A DNA stretch of 64,000 nt from Geothermobacter hydrogeniphilus (GTDB lineage: Bacteria; Desulfobacterota; Desulfuromonadia; Desulfuromonadales; Geothermobacteraceae): positions 157,175 through 221,174 of the forward strand of contig NZ_NAAD01000004.1 of NCBI RefSeq assembly GCF_002093115.1, read 5' to 3'. The translations under genes were made by a program, and so were the position numbers. The notes below the pieces were generated by a model, which was not told where the DNA came from, made no database searches, and saw only the letters and a program-made list of their open reading frames with translations. This document shows positions 17,411-26,793 of the stretch, one piece after another (position 1 is the stretch's first letter; each line of letters begins with the position of its first letter).

Positions 17411-18079
17411 ATGATCCGTTTCACGTTTTTACCCCTGTTGATTGTTCTGCTGCTGTCGAGTTGTACTGAACCGCCGCTGGTGAGGCGAACGCCGGACCCC
17501 GCGGCTTCGGTCCCCTATCGTCTTTCCCTGGATTTCAGTTCCGCTCTGCCCGATCCCTTCTATCTGTTCGCGGGGCCGATGGAAACCTACAATCGCTATC
17601 CCGTGAATGGCGCGTTGAAGAGGTTGCTGACCGAGACCCTGAACCGGCAGCAGGAGGCTGCCGGCTCTTTACAGGCGGTCATCGCATTTCGGCTGCTGGC
17701 ATTGGTTCCACGGTTTGATCAATATGGCCTGCTGAATTTTCCGGTTATGAGGACCGCCATGGTCTTTGGAGAAAAAAACTTTTTCCTGCAACGGACGGCA
17801 ATGGATGGCGGGGGCGACGGCGGGATCGATTTACCCCTGGAAGTTCACCGCGGCGCGACCCTGATCGGCGAGTTGCAGATTTTGGTCGAAGGCCGGGTGA
17901 TTCATCGACAAACCCTGGAGATTGTTGACCGGGAGGTGATTTACCGGGATGATGACAATCGGTCGAAATATCGCTATTCCGACCGGTTCGATTTCGGACC
18001 GGTGCTGGAGAGGGTGTTGCTGAAGAGTGCGGCCGAGGTGAGCCGAATCGTTGCCCGGACACTGGGCACGAGCAGTTGA
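17411..18079 (+). CDS. Putative outer-membrane or periplasmic lipoprotein, possibly ABC-type transport auxiliary
   Basis: The 222-residue product has a lipoprotein signal peptide ending in the lipobox LLSSC. The mature part includes the YRLSLDFSSALPDPF strand, a region with alternating hydrophobic residues, and VLLKSAAEVSRIVARTL near the end. It resembles, loosely, PqiC/ABC-type transport auxiliary lipoproteins, but no firm motif is visible. ATG 17411 is preceded by GGGAG at seven bases; ATGs at 17390 and 17393 are alternatives. It is transcribed divergently from the alanine leader. Confidence 0.65.
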   Translation: MIRFTFLPLLIVLLLSSCTEPPLVRRTPDPAASVPYRLSLDFSSALPDPFYLFAGPMETYNRYPVNGALKRLLTETLNRQQEAAGSLQAVIAFRLLALVPRFDQYGLLNFPVMRTAMVFGEKNFFLQRTAMDGGGDGGIDLPLEVHRGATLIGELQILVEGRVIHRQTLEIVDREVIYRDDDNRSKYRYSDRFDFGPVLERVLLKSAAEVSRIVARTLGTSS

Positions 18080-18116
18080 CGGTTTGTGCTGACGGTTGCC
18101 GGTTTGGACGGTTCGC

Positions 18117-18788
18117 TCAGAAGGACCGGCGTTTCTTGCGTGAGATTTTACCCAGGATCCAGCCGAAAAAGAGAACTCCGGCGCCCGCCAGGAACCACTT
18201 GATACTGCCGGTGGTGAGCAGGGTGGCGTTTTCCTCTTCCAGACGCGCTGCTTCCGCGGCCAGACGATCGTTTTCCTCCTTGAGCTGATCTTTTTCCCGG
18301 GTGATCTGCAGCACGTTGCCCGAGGCATCGAGCAGCTGCTGGTGTGCTTCAGTCAGTTGCTGCAGTTGTCGGCGGGTCTGTTGCAGGTCCCTGGTCAGTT
18401 TGTCACGCTGCTTCTGCAGGTCGGCCAGGGTCTGCTGCTGTTGACTGCTGCCGGCGGTGAGTTGCTGCAGTTTTTGGCGCAACTGCCGCAATTCCCTGTT
18501 CTGACGGTCGATGATTAGTTGCTTGGGAAGGTCAGCAGTGATGTACTGCTTGAGGACATACCCTTCTGTGCCGTCTGCTGAACGGACATGAAGAAATTTT
18601 CCTTCCTCGCCGAGAATCTCAACCTTGCTGGCGGTCTTGAGATGGCCGAGTGTCTGGTACTGGTTGCCGGCCGTGGAACGCAGGGTCAGAACCAGCTGAT
18701 CGGTCACATAGCCGGTTGCGGCAACGGCGGACAGCGCGGGGAGGGTCAGTCCGAGGACCAACAGCAAGCTGAGCATGGGGTGACGCAT
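18117..18788 (-). CDS. SH3-domain and coiled-coil membrane protein (TIGR04211/YgiM-like)
   Basis: The 223-residue protein begins with a signal peptide (LLLVLGLTLPALSAVA). A bacterial SH3 domain follows (residues about 25-90, GYVTDQLVLTLRS and YVLKQYI), then a long Gln/Leu-rich coiled coil (about 95-190), and a C-terminal membrane anchor (WFLAGAGVLFFGWILG) with a basic tail. This architecture is that of the YgiM/TIGR04211 family, thought to act in the envelope. It runs convergent to the lipoprotein gene at 17411. Confidence 0.85.
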   Translation of the reverse strand: MRHPMLSLLLVLGLTLPALSAVAATGYVTDQLVLTLRSTAGNQYQTLGHLKTASKVEILGEEGKFLHVRSADGTEGYVLKQYITADLPKQLIIDRQNRELRQLRQKLQQLTAGSSQQQQTLADLQKQRDKLTRDLQQTRRQLQQLTEAHQQLLDASGNVLQITREKDQLKEENDRLAAEAARLEEENATLLTTGSIKWFLAGAGVLFFGWILGKISRKKRRSF

Positions 18789-18836
18789 GACGGCCTCCTG
18801 ACCGGATTCCGATATTGCGGGAACCGGTATGGACTC

Positions 18837-18847
18837 GCTGATTCAGG
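18837..18847. promoter_or_regulatory. CTGAWTCAG-type palindromic motif
   Basis: GCTGATTCAGG at 18837-18847 is one of a group of near-palindromic CCTGAWTCAGG-like sites in intergenic DNA between 17.0 and 26.8 kb. The others are at 17077-17087, 21384-21393, 21430-21439, 22889-22898 and 26790-26799. It could be an operator; no regulator is identified. Confidence 0.3.
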
Positions 18848-19002
18848 AATCATCAGCGGCTTCAAAAAACCCAAGAATATCCCGTCTTTGCGCCAGAATC
18901 AAGTAGCAATCGACCGCCGCGCGTCACCCGTGCCCTGTCAGGGGGGGGGAGAGGTGGTTTGCCGGCCGCCCGTTGACCGGACGGATTCTCGCGAGCAGGT
19001 TG

Positions 19003-21207
19003 TCAGTCAGTATTGGCCGTCGTGGTTTCAGCCCCGGTTTTTCCCACGGAGAGGGTACCTGCCAGCAGGTCATCGAGGATCGCGACGCCTTCCCGGGTAT
19101 AGGGATCTTTACGAACCTGCTCTTCCCATCGCTTGTGCTTGGCGGCTTCATCAAGGGGCTTGTCGGTATCCTTGTCCATAGCGAGACCGTCATGAAAGGC
19201 GTTCGGATCATCGTTGCTGTCATCCATCTCGGCACGTTCCTTTCGTGCCTTGGCGATGTTGAGGGTGAGCCGGGTTTTGTTGCGCCGTTCTTTGACTTTT
19301 TCGGCATCGCTGACGATTTCCTGGAACTCCTTGTTCTTTTCCAGCCGCTTTCTGCTGTTTTCTATCAGCACCTTGAGGGATTGTTTCGGTCGCGGCCAGG
19401 GGGTGTAACGGGCCGCCGGCACGGTGTCCCAGGGAAGGGCGTAATCCATATATTTTTCGCCGCTTTTGACATACTGCATACGATCCGGCAGGATCAGGTC
19501 CGCTTCGACTCCCTTGTCCTGGGTTGAGCCGCCGCTGACGCGATAGAACTTCTGGGTGGTGATTTTCAGGGCCCCGAGCGGTTTGTATTTTTCCATGTTG
19601 CGGAAGGGAATGGCCCGATCGAGATCGAGGATGGTCTGCACCGTCCCTTTGCCGTAAGTGTGTTCGCTGCCGACGATCAGGGCGCGGTGGTAATCCTGGA
19701 GCGCAGCAGCGAAAATTTCCGAAGCCGAGGCGCTGAAGCGGTTGACCAGAACCAGCATCGGACCGTCGTAGGCAACGTCGGGGTCGCGGTCATCCAGGAC
19801 CCGAACCTGGCCATTGCTGCTTTTGACCTGAACCACCGGACCCGATTTGATAAACAGCCCGGAAATCTTGACAGCGTCGGTCAGGGCGCCACCGCCGTTG
19901 TTGCGCAGGTCGATCAGCAGGCCGTCAATACGGCTTTTTTTCAGATCCTGCAACGCTTTTTCGACGTCATCGGTCACGTTGCGCCCGGTGCCTCCCTGGA
20001 AGGGGCCCTTGAAGTCGCGGTAAAAGCTGGGGATGCGGATATAGCCGAAGAGTTTTCCGGTTTTCGGGTCAGGGATAGTGGTCCATTTGACGAACGTTTC
20101 TTCAATTTCCACCACATCCCGGACGATGGGGATGACGCGGGTTTTGCCGTCGGCTTTCTTGACCGTCAGGCGGACCTCGGTTCCCTTCGGTCCGCGGATC
20201 AGTTCCACGGCGTCCCGCAACCGTGTGTCGGTGACATCAACCGGCTCTTCGTCACCCTGAGCGACGGCCAGGATGGTGTCTTCGGCCGCCAGTTCGCCCT
20301 GGCGCGCGGCGGCACTTCCGGGGATGACGCGGACGACCTTGATGAAGCCGTCCTCCTCACGCAGAGTGGCGCCGATGCCCTCCAGCGAACCACGCATGCC
20401 GATTTCGAAATCCTCCTTCTGCTTGGGAGCGAAATAGGAGGTATGAGGGTCGAAGGCGCGGGTGGCGGCGTTGAAAAAACGATCGTAATGGTCCCGGAGG
20501 GTGTCCTTGAGCAGACGGTCGAAAAAGTGGTCGAAGCGCTTGGCGATCTTTTTCCTCGCTTCGGCCTGGGTTTCAGGTTTGGCGGAAGGATCCTTTTTGC
20601 CTTTCCCGGCCCCCTTCTTGTCGCTCTCGGGGTTTTCTTCCAGGGTCAGCATTCTCACCATCACCTGGTATTTGAGGATCTTGCGCCAGCGCTCTTTCAA
20701 GGCCGCGCTGTCGGCAACCCATGCCAGTTTTTCCGGGTCGGATTCCAGTTCTTCCTCGCGACTGAAGTCGAATTTTCGGGTCAGCAGTTCGGCAACAATT
20801 TTTCTGACCTGGCGGATGCGCTTATCGAGCAGCTGTCCGGCGATGGCCGGCAGTTCAATCTGGCCGAGTTTGAATTCATCATCGATGCGATCGGCATAGG
20901 CGCGCAACTGAGCAACGTCGCTGGCGAGCAGAAATCGTTTTTGAAAGTCGAGTTGTTTCAGGTAGAGGTCGAAGGTTGCTTCCGAGAACTTGTCGTCGAT
21001 AGCCTTATGGCTGAAGTGGTGCTGGGTCAACTGCTGACGCAGCACGTAGCTGAGCAATTTTGCACGGTTGGCGACGTCGGCATCATCCGTGGCCGGACGG
21101 GCGTGGGCGAGGCTTGCGGTCAGCGGATTGAGCAACAGCAGCAACAGGGAGAAGACCAGGGAACGACGTAACAGGTACATGGCGAAGTGTTTCCAGTTTC
21201 TGACCAT
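19003..21207 (-). CDS. prc: Tail-specific (C-terminal processing) periplasmic protease, S41 family
   Basis: The 734-residue protein has an N-terminal signal segment (LVFSLLLLLLNPLTASLAHA) and a Prc-type N-terminal helical region. A PDZ domain lies about residues 250-330. The S41 catalytic core includes LLIDLRNNGGGAL, the serine in NRFSASASEIFAAAL, and the lysine in YGKGTVQT, followed by a C-terminal DUF3340-like tail. Prc degrades periplasmic proteins from their C-termini. The size matches the E. coli Prc class rather than the shorter CtpA class. An internal ATG at 21180 would give a tighter signal peptide. Confidence 0.93.
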   Translation of the reverse strand: MVRNWKHFAMYLLRRSLVFSLLLLLLNPLTASLAHARPATDDADVANRAKLLSYVLRQQLTQHHFSHKAIDDKFSEATFDLYLKQLDFQKRFLLASDVAQLRAYADRIDDEFKLGQIELPAIAGQLLDKRIRQVRKIVAELLTRKFDFSREEELESDPEKLAWVADSAALKERWRKILKYQVMVRMLTLEENPESDKKGAGKGKKDPSAKPETQAEARKKIAKRFDHFFDRLLKDTLRDHYDRFFNAATRAFDPHTSYFAPKQKEDFEIGMRGSLEGIGATLREEDGFIKVVRVIPGSAAARQGELAAEDTILAVAQGDEEPVDVTDTRLRDAVELIRGPKGTEVRLTVKKADGKTRVIPIVRDVVEIEETFVKWTTIPDPKTGKLFGYIRIPSFYRDFKGPFQGGTGRNVTDDVEKALQDLKKSRIDGLLIDLRNNGGGALTDAVKISGLFIKSGPVVQVKSSNGQVRVLDDRDPDVAYDGPMLVLVNRFSASASEIFAAALQDYHRALIVGSEHTYGKGTVQTILDLDRAIPFRNMEKYKPLGALKITTQKFYRVSGGSTQDKGVEADLILPDRMQYVKSGEKYMDYALPWDTVPAARYTPWPRPKQSLKVLIENSRKRLEKNKEFQEIVSDAEKVKERRNKTRLTLNIAKARKERAEMDDSNDDPNAFHDGLAMDKDTDKPLDEAAKHKRWEEQVRKDPYTREGVAILDDLLAGTLSVGKTGAETTTANTD

Positions 21208-21383
21208 CCGGCAGGTGGTCGTTCAAGGGTTGAGACGGTGATTCCCGGGGCCGGTCCGCCGGGGTATCATCCGGTGGGAAAGGGTTGTGCGGAACCGCGG
21301 GCTGTTATTTTCTCGCTATAAATTACCACAGTGAGCCCTCTCCCGGCAAACAAAGGGGTGCGAAAAAGGTCGATTATTTCTTT

Positions 21384-21439
21384 CCTGAATCAGTGAACTC
21401 ATCGCCGGTGAACAGCACAAGGGACTCACTTGATTCAGG
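21384..21439. repeat. Inverted pair of CCTGAATCA motifs
   Basis: CCTGAATCA at 21384-21392 is matched by TGATTCAGG at 21431-21439, an exact 9-bp inverted pair 38 bases apart. It sits in the 277-base gap between the prc start and the small gene at 21485. A TTGACA follows at 21441-21446. Nothing else is recognisable in this gap. Confidence 0.45.
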
Positions 21440-21484
21440 TTGACATAGATTGCCCGGATGTCCGTAAGGGGGGATGCACTCTGA

Positions 21485-21847
21485 TCAGATCCGGATATTG
21501 AGTCGGGTCTGCGGTTTTTGATCCGTTTCGACGGGTTGTTGGTTGTTGCTGAGTTGCGGCCCGGCCGCCTTTGCGGGGGATGAGACCGGCAGGTTTGCGG
21601 TCGGTGGCGGGGACAGGGATGGTTGATACGCGGATGCGCTCAATCCGGCATCCGGCAGCCGGTTGCCAGGTGATTGCCGGGCGGCCAGTTCCCTGGCTTC
21701 CCGGCTGATGGAAACCCGGTCCGGTCCGGAGCTTTTTCTATCGCTGGAGGCGGGTTGGGAAAGAGTCTTCTCCGGGGCCCCGACACCCTGCGGCGACCGG
21801 TTTGAAATGGTGACTGTGTAGGCGTTTGCGGCGGAAGCAAGCTGCAT
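21485..21847 (-). CDS. Hypothetical protein, Ser/Pro-rich with DRVSISREARELAA motif
   Basis: The 120-residue product has no signal peptide and low-complexity Ser/Pro/Gln stretches. One conserved-looking motif, DRVSISREARELAA, occurs near residue 43. Short proteins with a D-[KR]-V-x-[IL]-S-x-E-A-[KR]-E motif are common in flagellated deltaproteobacteria, some near flagellar genes. That is a loose resemblance and no function is claimed. Codon use looks coding and no competing frame is better. Confidence 0.5.
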   Translation of the reverse strand: MQLASAANAYTVTISNRSPQGVGAPEKTLSQPASSDRKSSGPDRVSISREARELAARQSPGNRLPDAGLSASAYQPSLSPPPTANLPVSSPAKAAGPQLSNNQQPVETDQKPQTRLNIRI

Positions 21848-21974
21848 ATCGGGCTGGTCCTCAGGGTGAGACGATACGACTGTAAAGATACTCTTCGGTT
21901 GCCGGTGGCGTGGTCTTTAAGATTTTTCGTCCTGCGACCGAAAAGATAAGTATAAATGCTCCGGAGGATTTTTT

Positions 21975-22589
21975 TCAGCGGGCGAAAGGTGCAGAGTCCG
22001 CACCCGGCTGGGCCTCGATTGCGCGGTTGAGGTCGGTAACGTTGACGTTCCGCCGCAGATGTGCCAGGAATTCAGCAAGAACCAGGGCGTCGCCGAGAGC
22101 CCGGTGACGCGCCGGGCAGTTCAGGTCGTGACGGGCTATGACCGCATCGAGGCTGTGGCGTCTTTCCTTGGGGAAAAGCTTGCGGGAAAGACGCACGGTG
22201 CAGAGGACTGGCGCCTGAAAACGCTGTCCGCAGCGATCGAACTCCTGCTGCAGGAAGCTGTAATCGAAACGGGCGTTATGCGCTACCAGCAGCCGGCCTT
22301 CGAGCAGCCGGGCAAGTTTCGGCGCGATATCCGCAAAGAGCGGCGCCGTTTCCAGCATGGTGTTGCTGATGCCGGTATAGTCGGCGATAAAGTCCGAGAC
22401 CGGGGTTTGCGGATTGACCAGGGACGACCACTGCTGCTCCTGTCGCCCCTGGTTGCAGAGAACCAGGCCGATTTCGATGATCCGGTCGCGGGTCGGTCCG
22501 GTCCCGGTTGTTTCCAGATCGAGCAGTGCCAGCGGTCGGTCGAGCAGGGAGGGTTCCGGGGGATCGAAGAGCCCGGGTTGCTTCAGCAT
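21975..22589 (-). CDS. DnaQ-family 3'-5' exonuclease
   Basis: The 204-residue protein has the three DEDDh exonuclease motifs: ExoI LALLDLETTG, ExoII HNARFDYSFLQQE and ExoIII HRALGDALVLAEF. It resembles the DNA polymerase III epsilon subunit and related stand-alone exonucleases, which proofread or trim 3' ends. There is no polymerase or GIY-YIG domain attached. Its ATG overlaps the last codons of the upstream Dabb gene by seven bases, so the pair is translationally coupled. Confidence 0.92.
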   Translation of the reverse strand: MLKQPGLFDPPEPSLLDRPLALLDLETTGTGPTRDRIIEIGLVLCNQGRQEQQWSSLVNPQTPVSDFIADYTGISNTMLETAPLFADIAPKLARLLEGRLLVAHNARFDYSFLQQEFDRCGQRFQAPVLCTVRLSRKLFPKERRHSLDAVIARHDLNCPARHRALGDALVLAEFLAHLRRNVNVTDLNRAIEAQPGADSAPFAR

Positions 22590-22873
22590 TCGAAATCGAC
22601 GGCGATCACCGAGGAGCAGATTTCCTTGACGTGTGCCACCACCCGCTGGTGGTCGGGGTGCACCTGGTAGGCCCGCATCGCTTCCAGATCGTCGAACATC
22701 GAAACCAGGGCGAAATCGTAGGAACGGTCGGAGTGGATGATGTCACGGCCGAAGACAAACTCGCGGATCAGTTCGATTTTCTCCGGCAGCTTGCCGAGGC
22801 CTTCGGCCAGGCGTTCGATGTCGGCCGGGCCGGTGGTTTCCTTGAATTTGAAAAATACCAGGTGCTTGAGCAT
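22583..22873 (-). CDS. Dabb (stress-responsive alpha/beta-barrel) domain protein
   Basis: The 96-residue protein shows the Dabb ferredoxin-like pattern: MLKHLVFFKFKE, the GRD.IHSDRSYDFALVSMFDD block, and AYQVHPDHQRVVAHVKE. Dabb proteins form dimeric alpha/beta barrels, and some are enzymes or heat/stress-induced. No substrate can be read here. ATG 22873 was chosen over an upstream extension because it gives the family N-terminus and follows a GGAG site. A TGATTCAGG motif lies 16 bases further upstream. Confidence 0.85.
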   Translation of the reverse strand: MLKHLVFFKFKETTGPADIERLAEGLGKLPEKIELIREFVFGRDIIHSDRSYDFALVSMFDDLEAMRAYQVHPDHQRVVAHVKEICSSVIAVDFEC

Positions 22874-23111
22874 GAGGAGAACTCCTTGTTGATTCAGGTC
22901 AACCCGTAGCATAGTTGAAGGACATTGTCGTTGTCTACTTCAGTCCGGCATTGTTTGAGCGCACAAATCTCCGGCCGGGGGTTGCATCCCGCTGTTGGTC
23001 GGATAGAGTCGTAAGACCCTGAAATCCGTATTCTCCCACGCCGTTCTGTTGGTTTGCAGTCAGCGGTTGCAGATGCCTGGAGAAGGTTTTTGCTCGATGA
23101 AGGATAACGTC

Positions 23112-24218
23112 ATGCAGATGCAGAAAATCAATCGGGACAACCTGTTCCGACTCAAATGGGCCTACACGACCCGCAATGTTGATCGCAGTCACGTCGGGTT
23201 GTTGTTGTCCGGTGATGTGCGGCCGGCCGCTGGAGACCTGACCCTGGCGCGGGTTGATGAAATCGGCCAGCATCGCCGCCTGGAACTGACGACCAGTCGT
23301 CGGGCCGATCTTTTTGAAGGTGACCATATTGTCGTTGCGTTCGGCAATCGGTATGCTCCCGATCAGTTCGAGGGTGTGGTCCCCGAGCATCTCGGACCCT
23401 GTCGGCTGGTGGCTGCCGGTGGTGTCGCAGCGCGGTTGCTCAACAGTCATGACCGGATGAAGCGGGCGACCCGGATTACCACTTTGGGCCTGCTGGCCGA
23501 TGCTGAGGGGAACCGGCTCAACTTACGTTCCTATCGTCTGCCGCAGTCGGTCGCCATCGATTCTGAACCGCTGATGCTGGCGGTGGCCGGGACCTCGATG
23601 AACGCCGGCAAGACGACCGCCTGCGCCAACCTGGTCAAGGGGCTGGTGCGGCGCAGACTGAAAGTGGCCGCCGCCAAGTTGACCGGCACCGGGGCGGGCG
23701 CCGACTACCGACTGCTGGTCGATGCCGGAGCGGATCCGGTTTACGATTTCGTTGATGCCGGCTATGTCTCGACCTACCGGATCAGCCGGGACGCGCTTTA
23801 CGATGTCGTGCTGACCCTCTGTGGTCGGTTGACGGCGACGCGGCCCGAGGTCATCGTCCTTGAAATCGCCGACGGCATTCTGCAGCAGGAGACAGCACAG
23901 GTATTCGGTATGGCGGAGTTCGCCGACCGTCTTGACGGGGTGATGTTCGCCGCCAACGACGCTCTCGGTGCCCAGGCCGGGGTCGCCTGGCTGGCGGCCC
24001 GTCAACTGCCGGTCATCGGGGTGACCGGGGTGCTGACGTCTTCACCACTGGCGACCCGTGAAGCCGAGGCGGCAACCGGTCTGCCGGTGTTTCACACCAG
24101 CGCGCTGCAGCATTCCAATGTTGCGGCTCTGATTTACAATTGCCTGCGCAGTCGGCGGCGGATTCTGGTTCAGGACTCCGCCGCGGCTGCTCAGCAGGCG
24201 GCAGCGGGTGGTTCGTGA
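23112..24218 (+). CDS. P-loop NTPase-like protein, DUF1611-like
   Basis: The 368-residue protein has an N-terminal barrel-like domain (residues 1-130, with DRSHVGLLLSGDVRPAAGD) and then a P-loop GTSMNAGKTT near residue 160. Later blocks are AAKLTGTGAGADYR and the metal or nucleotide strand VIVLEIADGILQQET. The arrangement recalls DUF1611/MobB-like P-loop proteins, which is recall rather than a search. ATG 23112 follows AAGGA by seven bases; ATG 23097 is an alternative. Its stop overlaps the ABC gene's GTG start (GTGA), indicating one operon. Confidence 0.7.
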   Translation: MQMQKINRDNLFRLKWAYTTRNVDRSHVGLLLSGDVRPAAGDLTLARVDEIGQHRRLELTTSRRADLFEGDHIVVAFGNRYAPDQFEGVVPEHLGPCRLVAAGGVAARLLNSHDRMKRATRITTLGLLADAEGNRLNLRSYRLPQSVAIDSEPLMLAVAGTSMNAGKTTACANLVKGLVRRRLKVAAAKLTGTGAGADYRLLVDAGADPVYDFVDAGYVSTYRISRDALYDVVLTLCGRLTATRPEVIVLEIADGILQQETAQVFGMAEFADRLDGVMFAANDALGAQAGVAWLAARQLPVIGVTGVLTSSPLATREAEAATGLPVFHTSALQHSNVAALIYNCLRSRRRILVQDSAAAAQQAAAGGS

Positions 24219-25933
24219 ACGCCCCCGAACTGCCGCCGATTTTCGCCCGTCACCGGCGGCTGCTCTTTATCCGCCTGGTGATCAACGGCATTCTGCAGGC
24301 CCTGGCGATTATTGGTTCCATGCTGCTGGTCCGGCATGCCTTCAACGTGCTGCTCAATCCGGCTTATGATGACCCCGAGGTTAATCTCTACGAATTGACC
24401 GATGTCTGGCAGATCGTCTGGCTGGCCGTGGGGTTGCTGGTCTGCACCGGGTTCGCGGCCTGGCTGCGCTGGCTGGAGCGGGTCGATGCCGAAAAACTGG
24501 GGCAGGATTATGTTCATCGGGTGCGGCTGCTGCTTTTTGACCGCATGCGTCGTTTCGCCCCCCGGGCCATGAGCCGGCGCACCACCGGCGCCGCGATGCT
24601 GCGTTTCGTCGGCGATCTCAATTCCCTGCGCCGCTGGGTCAGCCTCGGGCTGGCGCGCATTGTCGTCTCTGCGGTGGTCACCGTTATCGCCCTCGGTTTC
24701 CTCTCCTGGCTTGATCCGTCTCTGGCGGGGGTTTCATTGCTGCTGCTGGCCCTGGGGCTGCTCTGGAACATCCGTCTCGGCCCGCGTCTGCACGGCGTTA
24801 TTTCCGAGGCGCGCCGACGGCGGGGGCGGCTGGCGGGCAATATCAACGAGAAGATCCGTTCTTTTGCCGTTATTCAGGCGTTCGATCAGGGGGCGCGGGA
24901 ACGGCGGCGATTCGGTCGCCACAGCCTGCGGCTCCGTGAGGCGATGATTGACCGGGCGCGGGCGTCGGGACGGATGCGGGTGGTGACCGACGGTGCGACC
25001 GCGGCCTGCATGGGGCTGGTTCTTTCCCTTGGCGCCTACCAGGTTTTTCGCGGCATGACCACCTCGGGCAATGTCGTCGCGGCGATGACGGTGGTCGGCT
25101 TTCTCTCTTCGGCGTTCCGTGATCTGGGGCGGGTCAACGAGTATCATCAGAGCGCCCGGGTGTCGACGGAAAAGATTCTCAGTTTCATGCGGACCCGGAC
25201 CCTTAAGGGGCGCTCATCGCGATTACCGCCGCTGCGTCTTGAGGCCGGGCGCATCGAGTTGCGCGACCTGGTCCTCGGTGACTATCTGCGCGGCATCAGC
25301 GCGGTCGCCGAGGGTGGCTCGCGGGTGGCGCTGGTCGGTGACAATGGCGCCGGCAAGTCGACGCTGCTGCATGTCGTCGCGCGGCTGATCGACCCGGACA
25401 GCGGTACGGTGTTGATTGATGGTCAGGACATCGCCAGATGCCTGCTTTCTTCGGTACGGCAGGTCTTCGGCCTGATCAGTCCCGACCTGCCGCTGATGCG
25501 CGGTTCGGTTCGCTACAATCTTCGTTATCGTTGCCCGGACGCTCCTGCCGAGGAGGTCGCGAGGGTTTCCAGGTTGTGCGGGCTGGATGAGTTGCTGCAG
25601 GCGTTGCCGGGGGGGGAGGATTACCGGGTGCAGGAAGGCGGCAGCAACCTTTCTCTCGGACAACGCCATCGACTTGCCATTGCCCGGGCCCTGCTCGGTC
25701 GGCCGGGGATTCTGATCATCGACGAAATTGACGCCAATCTTGATCCTGATGCCGCCGCGGTGCTGGACCGGGTGCTGGAGGATTTCGCCGGGACGGTCAT
25801 GATGGTGACCCGCAACCCGGCCCGCCTGGCCCGCGCCGATCAGCGCTGGTATCTGCAGCAGGGGCGCCTGGTGCGGATTGAAAAACAGGACCGCGCCAGC
25901 GGCTCGCTGGTCAGTCTGAACCAGAATCCGTGA
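24215..25933 (+). CDS. ABC transporter, fused permease and ATP-binding protein (exporter type)
   Basis: The 572-residue half-transporter has six predicted membrane segments in residues 15-320, typical of the type IV exporter fold. The ATPase domain has Walker A GDNGAGKSTLL, signature LSLGQ and Walker B ILIIDEID. Such proteins homodimerise to export lipids, peptides or drugs; the cargo is unknown. The signature LSLGQ replaces the usual LSGGQ. The GTG start at 24215 overlaps the previous stop, and the alpha/beta-hydrolase gene follows 56 bases later. Confidence 0.9.
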   Translation: MNAPELPPIFARHRRLLFIRLVINGILQALAIIGSMLLVRHAFNVLLNPAYDDPEVNLYELTDVWQIVWLAVGLLVCTGFAAWLRWLERVDAEKLGQDYVHRVRLLLFDRMRRFAPRAMSRRTTGAAMLRFVGDLNSLRRWVSLGLARIVVSAVVTVIALGFLSWLDPSLAGVSLLLLALGLLWNIRLGPRLHGVISEARRRRGRLAGNINEKIRSFAVIQAFDQGARERRRFGRHSLRLREAMIDRARASGRMRVVTDGATAACMGLVLSLGAYQVFRGMTTSGNVVAAMTVVGFLSSAFRDLGRVNEYHQSARVSTEKILSFMRTRTLKGRSSRLPPLRLEAGRIELRDLVLGDYLRGISAVAEGGSRVALVGDNGAGKSTLLHVVARLIDPDSGTVLIDGQDIARCLLSSVRQVFGLISPDLPLMRGSVRYNLRYRCPDAPAEEVARVSRLCGLDELLQALPGGEDYRVQEGGSNLSLGQRHRLAIARALLGRPGILIIDEIDANLDPDAAAVLDRVLEDFAGTVMMVTRNPARLARADQRWYLQQGRLVRIEKQDRASGSLVSLNQNP

Positions 25934-25989
25934 GGCCATTCGAAGGAACAAGCGGGGCGTTCGCGTCCGCAGGACAGAGGGACCTGAAG

Positions 25990-26793
25990 ATGTCAAAGGA
26001 ATTGGAAACCGGAAAGGTCATGCGGCGTACGGTGGCCGCCACCCTGCCGCTCGATTATTATCTTTATCTGCCGGAATCCGGGATCAGGGAACAACGGGTT
26101 TTCGTCACCATCCATGGCATATCCCGCAATGCCAGGGAACATGCCGAGGGGTTTGCCGTCCAGGCGGAACGCTATGGCGCGGCCATCGTTGCTCCCCTTT
26201 TCCCCGAGGATGATTTTCCACGTTACCAGCGACTCGGCAATTCAGTTCACGAGGGGCGGGCGGATTCCGCCTTCGATCGTATCCTGCATGATGCCGCTGA
26301 ACTGATCGGCTGTGATCTCCTTCCGCTGCGCGGCTTCGGTTTCTCAGGCGGCGGCCAGTTTCTGCATCGTTACGCCCTGTTCTATCCTCGCCGGGTTGAG
26401 CGGATGGTGGTCGGCGCTCCGGGCTGGTACACGTTTCCCGATCCCGGTCAGCGCTATCCCCTTGGCCTGCGCTCCTCGAAGGAGTGGCCCCGGCTGCGTT
26501 TCAACCCGGTCCGCTTTCTCAGCATTCCGACCCTGGTTCTGGTCGGGGAGGAGGATGATATTCGCGATGAGGATCTCAACAAGTCTCGGCGTATCGACGC
26601 CGTGCAGGGTCTCAACCGGGTGGAGCGGGGCCGTCGCTGGGTTCAGGCGATGAATGCCCTGGCCCGCGCCTACCAGGTTCCGGCACAGTTTCGCTGCGAG
26701 ATCATTCCCAATGCCAGCCACGCCTACGAGAGCTATCATGCCCATCCAGCCTTCACCGAACGGGTCTTTACGCACCTTTTCGGTGTAGTCTGA
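25990..26793 (+). CDS. Alpha/beta-hydrolase
   Basis: The 267-residue protein has the strand VFVTIHGISRN (oxyanion-side HG), the nucleophile elbow GFSGGGQ, an acid region after LVLVGEEDDI and the histidine in NASHAYESYH. It is a serine esterase/lipase-type hydrolase without a signal peptide. The ATG at 25990 is preceded by an AGAGGGA-type site. It is the last gene of the P-loop/ABC/hydrolase run, and its stop lies six bases from the convergent gene at 26800. Confidence 0.87.
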   Translation: MSKELETGKVMRRTVAATLPLDYYLYLPESGIREQRVFVTIHGISRNAREHAEGFAVQAERYGAAIVAPLFPEDDFPRYQRLGNSVHEGRADSAFDRILHDAAELIGCDLLPLRGFGFSGGGQFLHRYALFYPRRVERMVVGAPGWYTFPDPGQRYPLGLRSSKEWPRLRFNPVRFLSIPTLVLVGEEDDIRDEDLNKSRRIDAVQGLNRVERGRRWVQAMNALARAYQVPAQFRCEIIPNASHAYESYHAHPAFTERVFTHLFGVV

